Source: Deltaproteobacteria bacterium | Lineage (GTDB): Bacteria; Bdellovibrionota; UBA1018; UBA923 | Length of the DNA: 11,137 bases | Direction of reading: 5' to 3' | Assembly: GCA_016194795.1 (NCBI GenBank) | Contig: JACQAX010000055.1 | Coordinates: forward strand, 1 to 11,137 | Shown here: positions 5,635 to 11,137 of the stretch, in pieces | How positions within the stretch are numbered: position 1 is the stretch's first letter | How the letters are laid out: each line of letters opens with the position of its first letter | Made by a program: the position numbers and the translations under genes | The notes under the pieces: generated by a model | Database searches by the model: none | Told to the model about the DNA's origin: nothing | What the model saw: the letters and a program-made list of their open reading frames with translations, nothing else

Positions 5635-6867
5635 TCAGTCGTGGCGCCAGCCCTTGTACTGGACCGTCGCCGAGCGCGCTCCATGCGAGCGCAGGCTGGC
5701 GAGCTTGGTGCGCGCGAGCGAACGCACGAAGGTGAGCGTATCCCGCAGGCTGTACTTGAGCGGAATCACGTATTTCCTGATCTGGTAATTCAAGACGATG
5801 AAGCTCGTCAGCTCGAAGAGCGGGTTCGGCGGAAGCTTGACGAGGTAGTTGACGACCAGCCCGCGCAGGAACGGGAACTTCACGACCAGGGGGCCGAGCG
5901 TGGAGAGATTTTTCTGTCTTCTCTTGAGCTCGGGCGTGAACTGGTTGATCACCGAGTAGTCGAACATGTCGGGCGCCGCGTTCTCCAGGCCCGCGTTCTT
6001 CTCGAGCAGGTCGTGCTTGACGCAGTACTTGTGGATGTCGGTCCCGATGTACGGCGTGCAGATCGTGAACGAGAAGTAATCCGGTTTGCACTTCAGATTG
6101 ATGTCGAGCGAGTCGAGATCGTGCTGCCAATGGTCGGCGCCCTCGTCGGCGCAAGGAACGCCGAGGATCGTGTTCGTGTAGGTGCGGATCCCGTGCTTCC
6201 GGAAGAGCTCGAACGACCGGATCATCTTCTCGTTGGTGACCGGCCGGAGCATCACGTCGCGCCGGAGCTTCTCGTTGCCCGTCTCGATCGACATGCAGAT
6301 CGAGCCGCAGCCGGCTTCCTTCAGGAGGCGCACCATGTCCTCGGAGATGCGGTCGGGCCGGATGAGGCAGTAGAACGGAAGGCGATCGACGAAGGGGAGC
6401 TCGTCGAGCGACTCCACCAGGCGGCCAAGCGGGTTCTTCTGCGTCGGGGTGTCGAGATTGGGGATTCCGCTGAAGTCCTTGCCGTTCTTGAGGCGCTGGA
6501 GGACCTCGATGAACGGGTAGTCGCCCTCGCCTTTGCACACCGCCTCGATCCCCAGGTCGGTCACGCATTCCGGCTGATAGGTGACGTGCGGGCCGCCGGC
6601 GATCACCGGGATTTTCGGATAGCGGGCCTTGATCGCGCGCGCGGCCTCGCGGATGGCCGGGTAGTCGACGGACATGAGCGAGAAGGCGATGAGATCGGGG
6701 CGAAACTCGGCGATCCGGGCGAGATAATCGTCGGTGACCACGCAAAGATCCGTGACGCCGCTCTCGGCCTTGACGTAGCTCGACAGGTGCATGATGCCGA
6801 GGGGGTCCGAGCCGATCAGGACGTTCTTGATGATGAACAGGACTCGTGGTCCGACGGCGCTCGTCAT
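5635..6867 (-). CDS. B12-binding / radical SAM family protein lacking the CxxxCxxC segment
   Basis: The 410-residue product has an N-terminal cobalamin-binding-like Rossmann domain (about 1-130): VLFIIKNVLIGSDPLGIMHL, RPDLIAFSLMSVDYP, IPVIAGGPHVTYQPE and CKGEGDYPFIEVLQRL. A partial radical SAM barrel follows (about 163-300), with YCLIRPDRISEDMVRLLKEA, SICMSIETGNEKLRR and GIRTYTNTILGVP. Family members normally have about 70-80 residues between DELPFVDR and the 'WYCLxRPD' strand, including the CxxxCxxC motif that binds the 4Fe-4S cluster. Here residues 157-167 read LPFVDRLPFYC and no such motif occurs anywhere. The reading frame is intact before and after. The C-terminal tail (310-410) is basic and partly hydrophobic. 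The start ATG has GAGGG seven bases upstream. Without the cluster it should not do radical chemistry; an in-frame deletion, an assembly artefact or a degenerate paralogue are all possible. Confidence 0.85.
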   Translation of the reverse strand: MTSAVGPRVLFIIKNVLIGSDPLGIMHLSSYVKAESGVTDLCVVTDDYLARIAEFRPDLIAFSLMSVDYPAIREAARAIKARYPKIPVIAGGPHVTYQPECVTDLGIEAVCKGEGDYPFIEVLQRLKNGKDFSGIPNLDTPTQKNPLGRLVESLDELPFVDRLPFYCLIRPDRISEDMVRLLKEAGCGSICMSIETGNEKLRRDVMLRPVTNEKMIRSFELFRKHGIRTYTNTILGVPCADEGADHWQHDLDSLDINLKCKPDYFSFTICTPYIGTDIHKYCVKHDLLEKNAGLENAAPDMFDYSVINQFTPELKRRQKNLSTLGPLVVKFPFLRGLVVNYLVKLPPNPLFELTSFIVLNYQIRKYVIPLKYSLRDTLTFVRSLARTKLASLRSHGARSATVQYKGWRHD

Positions 6868-6900
6868 GGGCTATCCCTCTCCCTGAGGTTTAATAGTATC
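6868..6900. promoter_or_regulatory. 33-bp divergent start region with both ribosome-binding sites
   Basis: The starts of the radical-SAM-like gene (minus) and the methyltransferase gene (plus) are only 33 bp apart. The gap holds GAGGG for the minus gene and TGAGGT for the plus gene. It is too short for two full promoters, so at least one must lie inside the opposite coding region. An AT-rich TTTAATAGTATC next to the plus start could be part of a -10 element, but no paired -35 is convincing. Confidence 0.5.
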
Positions 6901-8025
6901 ATGCTGAGAATGAAGACCGCGCATCTTTCGCTTTTGCGCTGCCTCGAGTGCGGCCGCGACCTGAGGATCGCGCGTGTTTTCCAGCAGGGCGAGCGTGAAG
7001 ACGAAATCCGGCTCGGCGTGCTCGGCTGCGTGGGCTGCCCCGCCGAATACCCCGTCATCGAAGGGGTCGCGGTATTCTTCGAGGCGAAGGTCGCCCCGGC
7101 CTTCCTTTCGATGCACGAAAAAAAGCAGTGCGCGCTCATGGGGATGAGCGTGGCCGAAACGCCGGCGCCGCTCAGCGCCGAGCAGCTGAAAACCAAGCAG
7201 GTGACCGACAACTGGAGCTTTCAATGGAACGAGGTCGCGCGCTGGGACGCCACCGACTTCGAGCAGGACGACTTCAAGGGCGCGGCGGCTTTTTCCCGTT
7301 TCATCCCGCTCGACGCGGCCGAGTATCGCGACCGGCGCGTGGTGGTCTGGTGCGGGGGCAGCGGCCGGGAGGCGTACCACGTTTCAAAGCTGTCGCCGGC
7401 CCTGCTCGTCGTGAACGACATCGGCGACGAGCTGTATTCGGTTCCGAAGCTGCTCGGCGGCGCCTGCGAAACGCTACTGCTCCGCTGCGACATGCTTCGG
7501 CATCCCCTGAAGCCCGGATCAGTCGACGTTTCGATCTGCGACCATGCCTTGCAGCACGTCGTCGACCGGACCAAAGGTTTTCAGAGCCTGGTCGAGGTGC
7601 TCAAACCGCGGGGCATGGTCGCGATCTGCGTCTACAGCCGGGAGAATAACTTCCTGATGACCCGGCTCGTGGAGCCCTCGAAGAAGCTGCTCCATCGCCT
7701 TCCCCTGCGCCTCCTGAGAGCCGCCTCGGCTCTTCCGGCGGTCGCGCTCTACGCGCTGATTCACCTCGCCTACGTGCCGGCGCGGCGAGTCCTGCCGGCG
7801 TCGTTCTGCAAACGGCTCCCGCTGTTCGAGCACATGATTTTCTGGTCGCGCTCCGACCTCGCGTTTCTCTCGATGGCTTGCTTCGACCTGCTGCACGCCC
7901 CGGTCTCGCATCATTTTCCGCGCGAAGAGGTGCTTCAGCTGGCCGGCGCAAGCGGGATCGCGTGCCGCACGTTGGAAAACACGCACGGAACCACCTGGAG
8001 CCTGGTCGGAACGCGGGACGGTTGA
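6901..8025 (+). CDS. SAM-dependent methyltransferase with N-terminal Trm112-like zinc ribbon
   Basis: The 374-residue product opens with a Trm112-like zinc-ribbon domain: cysteines 14 and 17 (CLEC) and 43 and 46 (CVGC), followed by EYPVIEGVAVFF. A class I methyltransferase fold begins near 145. The glycine motif is VVVWCGGSGREA (147-158), with acidic residues in VVNDIGDEL, the motif IV region DVSICDHALQHVVD, and EVLKPRGMVAICVYSREN. A basic hydrophobic stretch (about 258-300) and a helical tail ending near PREEVLQLAGASGI suggest membrane association. Fusions of this type are frequent in polysaccharide, lipid and natural-product loci; the substrate here is unknown. The start is taken as ATG 6901 (GAGG 12 nt upstream, rather far); ATG 6910 is an alternative. 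A long open frame continues upstream to about 5407 but only reads antisense to other genes. It converges on the phosphoesterase gene with a 7-nt gap. Confidence 0.88.
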   Translation: MLRMKTAHLSLLRCLECGRDLRIARVFQQGEREDEIRLGVLGCVGCPAEYPVIEGVAVFFEAKVAPAFLSMHEKKQCALMGMSVAETPAPLSAEQLKTKQVTDNWSFQWNEVARWDATDFEQDDFKGAAAFSRFIPLDAAEYRDRRVVVWCGGSGREAYHVSKLSPALLVVNDIGDELYSVPKLLGGACETLLLRCDMLRHPLKPGSVDVSICDHALQHVVDRTKGFQSLVEVLKPRGMVAICVYSRENNFLMTRLVEPSKKLLHRLPLRLLRAASALPAVALYALIHLAYVPARRVLPASFCKRLPLFEHMIFWSRSDLAFLSMACFDLLHAPVSHHFPREEVLQLAGASGIACRTLENTHGTTWSLVGTRDG

Positions 8026-8032
8026 GCCGCCG

Positions 8033-9412
8033 CTATTTCACGCACCCGCCGGTACCGGGCGCGGGAGCGCCGGACGGCGGCGTGAGATCGCGCCCGCACG
8101 AGAAGTCGAACAGGTCGAACAGCGCGTCGCTGTTGGCGTCGCGCACGGTCAGCGCGGGCAGATCGAAGATCGTCTCGATGAAGCGCGTGATCGCGGTGTG
8201 GTCGTGCGGCACGTGCGAGACCGAGCCCATCTTCGCCCACGGGCTGATGGCCACGAGCGGCACGCGCGGGCCGAAGTCCGGATACGGCCAGGCCTTGCGG
8301 CCCGTCGGCAGACAGCCTTTCGGAGGCGCCACGTGGTCGGCGAAGCCGCCGCCCTCGTCGAAGCTCCAGAGGATCGCCAGGCGCGGCCACTGCGGGCTCG
8401 TCACGGCGTGGTCGTAGAGCTTCTTGAGCCAGACCTCGCCGGCCTGCAGATCGGCCGTCGGGTGGTCGTCGTTGACGTTTTCGTCGGCGTCGACGAAGGC
8501 CACGTTGGGAAGGTCGCCGCGGTCGAGCGAGTCGAGCAGCTCCTGGTAGGTGTGCACGCCGGGTTCCTGGTTGGTCCAGCCGAGGGCGCCGCTGAAGGGC
8601 TCGCTGTCGGAGTACGCGCCCCACGTGAACCCCTTGTTCATCAGGCTCCTGAAAATCGAGTTCGTGTCGGGATCGGGATACGAGATGCCCGTGTCGACGA
8701 CGCCCGCGTTCCAGCCGAACATCATGAAGTTGCGCACGCCATAGGTGCCGCTCTGCATGGGCGCGAAGTGGCGGTCGCTGAGCGCGTAGGTCTTGGCGAG
8801 CCAGTAGTAGAGCGGGATGTCGCTCGACTCATACTGCGACATCACGAAGTGCCCGTCGGTGCCCGTGCCCGCAGCCGCGCTCTTCACGAAGCCATCCATC
8901 TTGCCGCCGTTGACGCCTTCGAGCATCGAGGTCGACTGGTGCGTGGGATCGGTCTGGATGCAGGTGGTATTGGCGTGAAACGGCGCCACGGCGTTGCCGG
9001 CGGCGTCGAGGTTCACGTAGCTCGGGGGCGTGCCTTCGGTCGCGGGCTGGCCCTGGTCGTGGAGCTTGCCGAAGAGGTGGTCGAAGCTGCGGTTCTCCTT
9101 CATCACGACGATCACGTGGCGGATCGGGATGTTCCTGGTGACGTCGGGCGTGATGCCCAGCGTATCGGACGCGCGCGCGCCGGCGACGAAGGCGCAGCCC
9201 GCGCGGGCCGAGGCAAGCGAGTCGAGCGTGGTCGGCTTCGCGCCGCAGCCCATCGGGCCGTCGGCCGGAGTCGTCATCGCGTCGATCGAGTCGAAGCCCC
9301 ACTTCGAGGGACCGCACGACATCGCGGCGCTGGCCGCGGCCGTCACGAGGCAAACCGCCAGAAGGGTGAGAAGCTCGAGCCTGTTCATTTTTTTCTTCGT
9401 ATGGTGCTTCAT
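8033..9412 (-). CDS. Exported phosphoesterase, phospholipase C / acid phosphatase (AcpA-like) family
   Basis: The family (PF04185-type) hydrolyses phosphodiesters or phosphomonoesters such as phospholipids outside the cytoplasm. The 459-residue product has a basic n-region and signal peptide (about 9-30). The metal-binding motif HVIVVMKENRSFDHLFG has Glu106 and Asn107, FDEGGGFADHVAPP has Asp352, Glu353, Asp359 and His360, and VPHDHTAITRFIE has His403 and His405. The region around SGTYGVRNFMMFG (221-233) aligns with the part of the family that often reads PNR, here replaced by GVR, so substrate preference may differ. Several cysteines (33, 56, 73, 151, 367 and two near the C-terminus) suggest disulfides. 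The start at 9412 overlaps the upstream outer-membrane gene's stop as ATGA. An alternative start at 9388 would shorten the n-region by eight residues and break this coupling. Confidence 0.92.
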   Translation of the reverse strand: MKHHTKKKMNRLELLTLLAVCLVTAAASAAMSCGPSKWGFDSIDAMTTPADGPMGCGAKPTTLDSLASARAGCAFVAGARASDTLGITPDVTRNIPIRHVIVVMKENRSFDHLFGKLHDQGQPATEGTPPSYVNLDAAGNAVAPFHANTTCIQTDPTHQSTSMLEGVNGGKMDGFVKSAAAGTGTDGHFVMSQYESSDIPLYYWLAKTYALSDRHFAPMQSGTYGVRNFMMFGWNAGVVDTGISYPDPDTNSIFRSLMNKGFTWGAYSDSEPFSGALGWTNQEPGVHTYQELLDSLDRGDLPNVAFVDADENVNDDHPTADLQAGEVWLKKLYDHAVTSPQWPRLAILWSFDEGGGFADHVAPPKGCLPTGRKAWPYPDFGPRVPLVAISPWAKMGSVSHVPHDHTAITRFIETIFDLPALTVRDANSDALFDLFDFSCGRDLTPPSGAPAPGTGGCVK

Positions 9413-10320
9413 TTCGCGGGTACTCCGAGTTCGATGGGTATTCCGAGGCTGAGGCCCACGTAGGGCGAAAGGGGCCCGTTCGTGGTGTAGGTGACCGGGC
9501 TTCCGCTATAGACGGTTTTGGCGCCCTCTTCGCTGACCTTGGTATCGAGCGCGACCCACCAGCCCTTGCCGAAGAGCTTGCGGACGCTCATCACCGCTTC
9601 GAAGCGCTCCTTCTCGGTCGTCGACCCGAAGGCCGAGTCGTGGGTGTCGAGCAGCGACGTGCCGTACAGGGCCTCCATGACGATGCTGAAGCTGTTCTTG
9701 TAATCGTACTGGCCGTGTAAACCGACCTCATTGTACAGGGTGGAGTCCGAGAACGACCCGGGCGCGCGCAGCGCCTCCTGCACGAAGGCCGTGAGGGTGA
9801 GGGCATGCTTCGGATTGAGGTACGAGGCGCCGAGGCTGTAGCGCAGGCTGAACGCGCCGTTCACGCCGGCCAGGCCGTCGAGGTTGTTGATCGTGTCGTA
9901 CTTGTCGAGCGGGGTGCCGAGCGCGGCCACGCCCGAGAACGCGGCGTCGGCGCCGCCGCTCATGTAGGGGCTCCAGTTGCTTTCAGGCGTCAGGCGATAA
10001 CCGAGCTCGCCGTTGCCCTTGAGGTAGCCACCGGCGAAAAAGAAGCCCGGGTGCTGGTTGCCCGCGTAGCCGCCCGTGGCGCCCGCCTGCGCGTTCCAGG
10101 TAAGAACGTATTTGCGGCCGTCCCAGCTCTTCACGCCGTCGAGCTCCAAGGCGACGTGGCCGGGAATCTGCTCGCCGTAGGTTCCGGTGCCGAAACCGGC
10201 GCCGACGCTGATGCCGGAGGTCTTGGTGGTGAACTCCGGAGCCTTCGGGGACACGGGATCTTCGGCGTAGGCACTGAGGGCGAGGAACGCAGCCGCGAGC
10301 GCGACGGTGTAATGTCTCAT
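9409..10320 (-). CDS. Predicted outer-membrane beta-barrel protein, family not recognised
   Basis: The 303-residue product begins with a clear signal peptide (MRHYTVALAAAFLALSAYA, cleavage before EDP). The mature part is rich in Gly, Tyr, Thr and Ser and has alternating hydrophobic/polar strands: GISVGAGFGTGTYG, HVALELDGV, YVLTWNAQAGATGG, FFFAGGYLKGNGELGYRL, FSLRYSLGASYL, HALTLTAFVQEAL, FSIVMEALYG, FEAVMSVRKLFG and GWWVALDTKVS, ending SPYVGLSLGIPIEL. This pattern suggests a barrel of about 12 strands. There is no C-terminal Phe (it ends VPAK), so the usual BAM signal is weak or absent. A longer in-frame reading from 10362 would precede the signal peptide with charged residues and is rejected. 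The stop overlaps the phosphoesterase start, so a role in housing or exporting that enzyme, or in uptake of its product, is plausible but unproven. Confidence 0.78.
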   Translation of the reverse strand: MRHYTVALAAAFLALSAYAEDPVSPKAPEFTTKTSGISVGAGFGTGTYGEQIPGHVALELDGVKSWDGRKYVLTWNAQAGATGGYAGNQHPGFFFAGGYLKGNGELGYRLTPESNWSPYMSGGADAAFSGVAALGTPLDKYDTINNLDGLAGVNGAFSLRYSLGASYLNPKHALTLTAFVQEALRAPGSFSDSTLYNEVGLHGQYDYKNSFSIVMEALYGTSLLDTHDSAFGSTTEKERFEAVMSVRKLFGKGWWVALDTKVSEEGAKTVYSGSPVTYTTNGPLSPYVGLSLGIPIELGVPAK

Positions 10321-10329
10321 TTCGTTTTC

Positions 10330-10345
10330 TCTCTCTTGGGAGAGA
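10330..10345 (-). promoter_or_regulatory. Small hairpin covering the ribosome-binding site of the barrel gene
   Basis: On the minus strand TCTCTC-CCAA-GAGAGA forms a 6-bp stem with a 4-nt loop. Its 3' arm is the only purine-rich Shine-Dalgarno-like sequence before the ATG at 10320, so the hairpin would limit ribosome access. It is a weak structure and could be chance. Confidence 0.35.
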
Positions 10346-10351
10346 TACTTT

Positions 10352-10366
10352 ACAAGCAACATGCCA
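10352..10366 (-). promoter_or_regulatory. Possible sigma-54-like promoter of the barrel/phosphoesterase operon
   Basis: The minus strand reads TGGCATGTTGCTTGT: a good -24 block, then a TTGT in place of TTGC at the exact -12 spacing. The predicted start would lie near 10341, about 20 nt before the ATG. The mismatch in the -12 GC makes it doubtful. Confidence 0.35.
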
Positions 10367-10392
10367 CCGGCACGGCCAAGGATATCGGGTGT

Positions 10393-10461
10393 TTGAGCGC
10401 CGCTGGTTTTCCAGCAATTCGTTTACCGCTGACAGGTGTGGAGGAGTTGAGCGCTGCTCAA
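10393..10461. repeat. Two copies of a TTGAGCGC(C/T)GCT motif plus hairpins in the barrel-motA control region
   Basis: The motif occurs at 10393-10404 and 10447-10458 (11 of 12 bases identical, 54 bp apart, about five helical turns). The second copy is part of the inverted repeat TTGAGC-GCT-GCTCAA (10447-10461). The first runs into the hairpin GCTGG-TTTT-CCAGC (10402-10415). They lie about 80-150 bp upstream of the predicted motA start, the usual place for sigma-54 activator sites, and also just upstream of the barrel gene. No gene is seen in 10321-10598. Confidence 0.4.
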
Positions 10462-10496
10462 AATCCGGCAGCGCCAAACCCCCGCCGGTCGAAGGG

Positions 10497-10528
10497 CGGC
10501 AATTACTGCCGTTTGGCACGGTGTAGGC
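10497..10528 (+). promoter_or_regulatory. Sigma-54-like promoter and adjoining inverted repeat upstream of motA
   Basis: TTTGGCACGGTGTAGGCA (10512-10529) has a perfect -24 block (TTGGCACG) and a GC placed exactly 10 bases after the GG. The -12 block is AGGC instead of TTGC, so it is weaker than the fliL promoter. The inverted repeat CGGCA-ATTAC-TGCCG (10497-10511) abuts its upstream side and could be an operator. The predicted transcription start is near 10540, about 60 nt before the motA ATG. Confidence 0.55.
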
Positions 10529-10598
10529 AAAGAGAGGCGCCCGTGGAGCGAAGAAATCACTGTAGCAAAGCGCCATCTCCGTCGATGAATTTAAAAGA

Positions 10599-11137
10599 AT
10601 GTTGTCACTCGTCGGCGCAATCATCGTCATCGCTTCAGTCGTCGGAGGTTACCTTTTCGAAGGGGGCCATCTCGACGTCCTGATCCAGCCCGCCGAGCTC
10701 ATCATCATCGCCGGCGCGGCGGGCGGCTCGCTCATCATCTCCTGCACTCCGGCGCTCATCAAATCGATCATCCAGCAGCTGCTCGGCATCCTCAAGGGCA
10801 ACGGGCCCGGCAAGGACGCTTACATGGAGCTGCTCAACCTCTTGTTCGAGCTCACCAAGACGGCCAAGGCCAACCCGCTCTCGATCGAAGCCCACGTCGA
10901 CAACCCGGAATCGTCCGAAATTTTCAAGAAATACCCCGGCGTGCTCTCCAACCACCACGCGATGGATTTCATCTGCGACACCATGAAGGTCCAGCTCTCG
11001 GGCTCGATGTCGCCCTACGACCTCGAAGACCTCATGGAGTCCGACATCGCCGCGCTCCACGACGAGGAGATGAAAGTGCCCGCGATGATGGCCAAGACCG
11101 GTGACGCGATGCCCGGCCTCGGCATCGTCGCCGCCGT
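10599..11137 (+). CDS. motA: Flagellar stator protein MotA (partial, C-terminus beyond right edge)
   Basis: MotA with MotB forms the proton-driven stator that turns the flagellum. The visible 179 residues include transmembrane helix 1 (LVGAIIVIASVVGGYLFEGG), the conserved DVLIQPAELIIIAGAA into helix 2, and the large cytoplasmic loop with IEAHVDNPESSEIFKKYPGV. The start of helix 3 is GDAMPGLGIVAAV, whose proline corresponds to the functionally important E. coli Pro173. A gap-free comparison with E. coli MotA retains Glu98 (in LSIEAHV) but puts Ala at Arg90, with Lys next to it. The ATG at 10599 gives the standard short N-terminus; its Shine-Dalgarno (AAAAGA) is weak. The family is about 255 residues, so around 75 are missing. 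It is preceded by a sigma-54-like element, and motB is expected next. Confidence 0.95.
   Translation, partial: MLSLVGAIIVIASVVGGYLFEGGHLDVLIQPAELIIIAGAAGGSLIISCTPALIKSIIQQLLGILKGNGPGKDAYMELLNLLFELTKTAKANPLSIEAHVDNPESSEIFKKYPGVLSNHHAMDFICDTMKVQLSGSMSPYDLEDLMESDIAALHDEEMKVPAMMAKTGDAMPGLGIVAA

Noticed and set aside
6295..6309. CxxxC (CGSIC, residues 187-191) as a relocated radical SAM cluster motif
   Set aside because: The third cysteine of CxxxCxxC is absent, and the position corresponds to the later AGC..ETG strand of the barrel, not the cluster loop.
5402..6745. 447-codon minus-strand frame overlapping the radical-SAM-like gene
   Set aside because: Arg/Pro/His-rich alternative frame of the same strand; the protein motifs are all in the 5635-6867 frame.
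5407..8025. 872-codon plus-strand open frame
   Set aside because: Only its last 374 codons (from 6901) are protein-like. The upstream part is antisense to the radical-SAM and transglutaminase-like genes and is rich in Arg, Val, Asp and Glu, as expected of GC-rich shadow frames.
8026..8060. Bidirectional terminator between the convergent methyltransferase and phosphoesterase genes
   Set aside because: The gap is 7 nt, and the nearby CCGGTACCGG palindrome has no usable loop or T-tract.
8198..9463. 421-codon plus-strand open frame over the phosphoesterase
   Set aside because: It has a repetitive Arg/Val/Glu/Gly composition and lies opposite a clear enzyme with catalytic motifs.

Overview
The window is GC-rich Gram-negative DNA with dense genes and strong codon bias. 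It carries two pieces of a flagellar gene set, separated by about 6.6 kb of non-flagellar genes. FliL/FliM/FliN/FliO/FliP and MotA, sigma-54-type promoter elements, signal peptides and a predicted outer-membrane barrel suggest a motile diderm, plausibly from the former 'Deltaproteobacteria' (Bdellovibrionota, Myxococcota or Desulfobacterota type). No rRNA or other marker fixes the taxon, so that placement is inference. No tRNA, rRNA, CRISPR array, insertion sequence or convincing intrinsic terminator was seen.

Left part (1-3937, minus strand): a flagellar operon reads right to left as fliL, fliM, fliN, an AMIN-like domain ORF, fliO, fliP (fliP runs off the left edge). A near-perfect -24/-12 sigma-54 promoter at 3969-3984 lies just upstream of fliL. 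It fixes the fliL start at 3937 rather than the in-frame ATG at 3985. The AMIN ORF and fliO look like one long gene broken by a +1 frameshift near 1230-1262. FliL, FliM/FliN and FliO/FliP are respectively the stator-associated protein, the C-ring switch proteins and parts of the export gate.

Middle (4160-10320): six genes with no obvious flagellar role. On the minus strand are a cobalamin-binding/radical-SAM-like protein, an exported transglutaminase-like protein and a VOC-fold protein; the last two are separated by 1 nt. The radical-SAM-like protein appears to have lost exactly the segment that should carry the CxxxCxxC iron-sulfur motif. Divergent from it, 33 bp away, is a methyltransferase with an N-terminal zinc-ribbon (Trm112-like) domain. 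Next, on the minus strand, a predicted outer-membrane barrel protein and an exported phospholipase C/acid-phosphatase-family phosphoesterase overlap by ATGA, so they are probably co-translated.

Right edge (10599-11137, plus strand): the start of motA, the proton-channel stator gene. It is preceded by a 278-bp divergent control region with a sigma-54-like element, two copies of a TTGAGCGC(C/T)GCT motif and several inverted repeats. The shared sigma-54-type signals suggest that motA and the fliL operon remain co-regulated although cargo genes now separate them.
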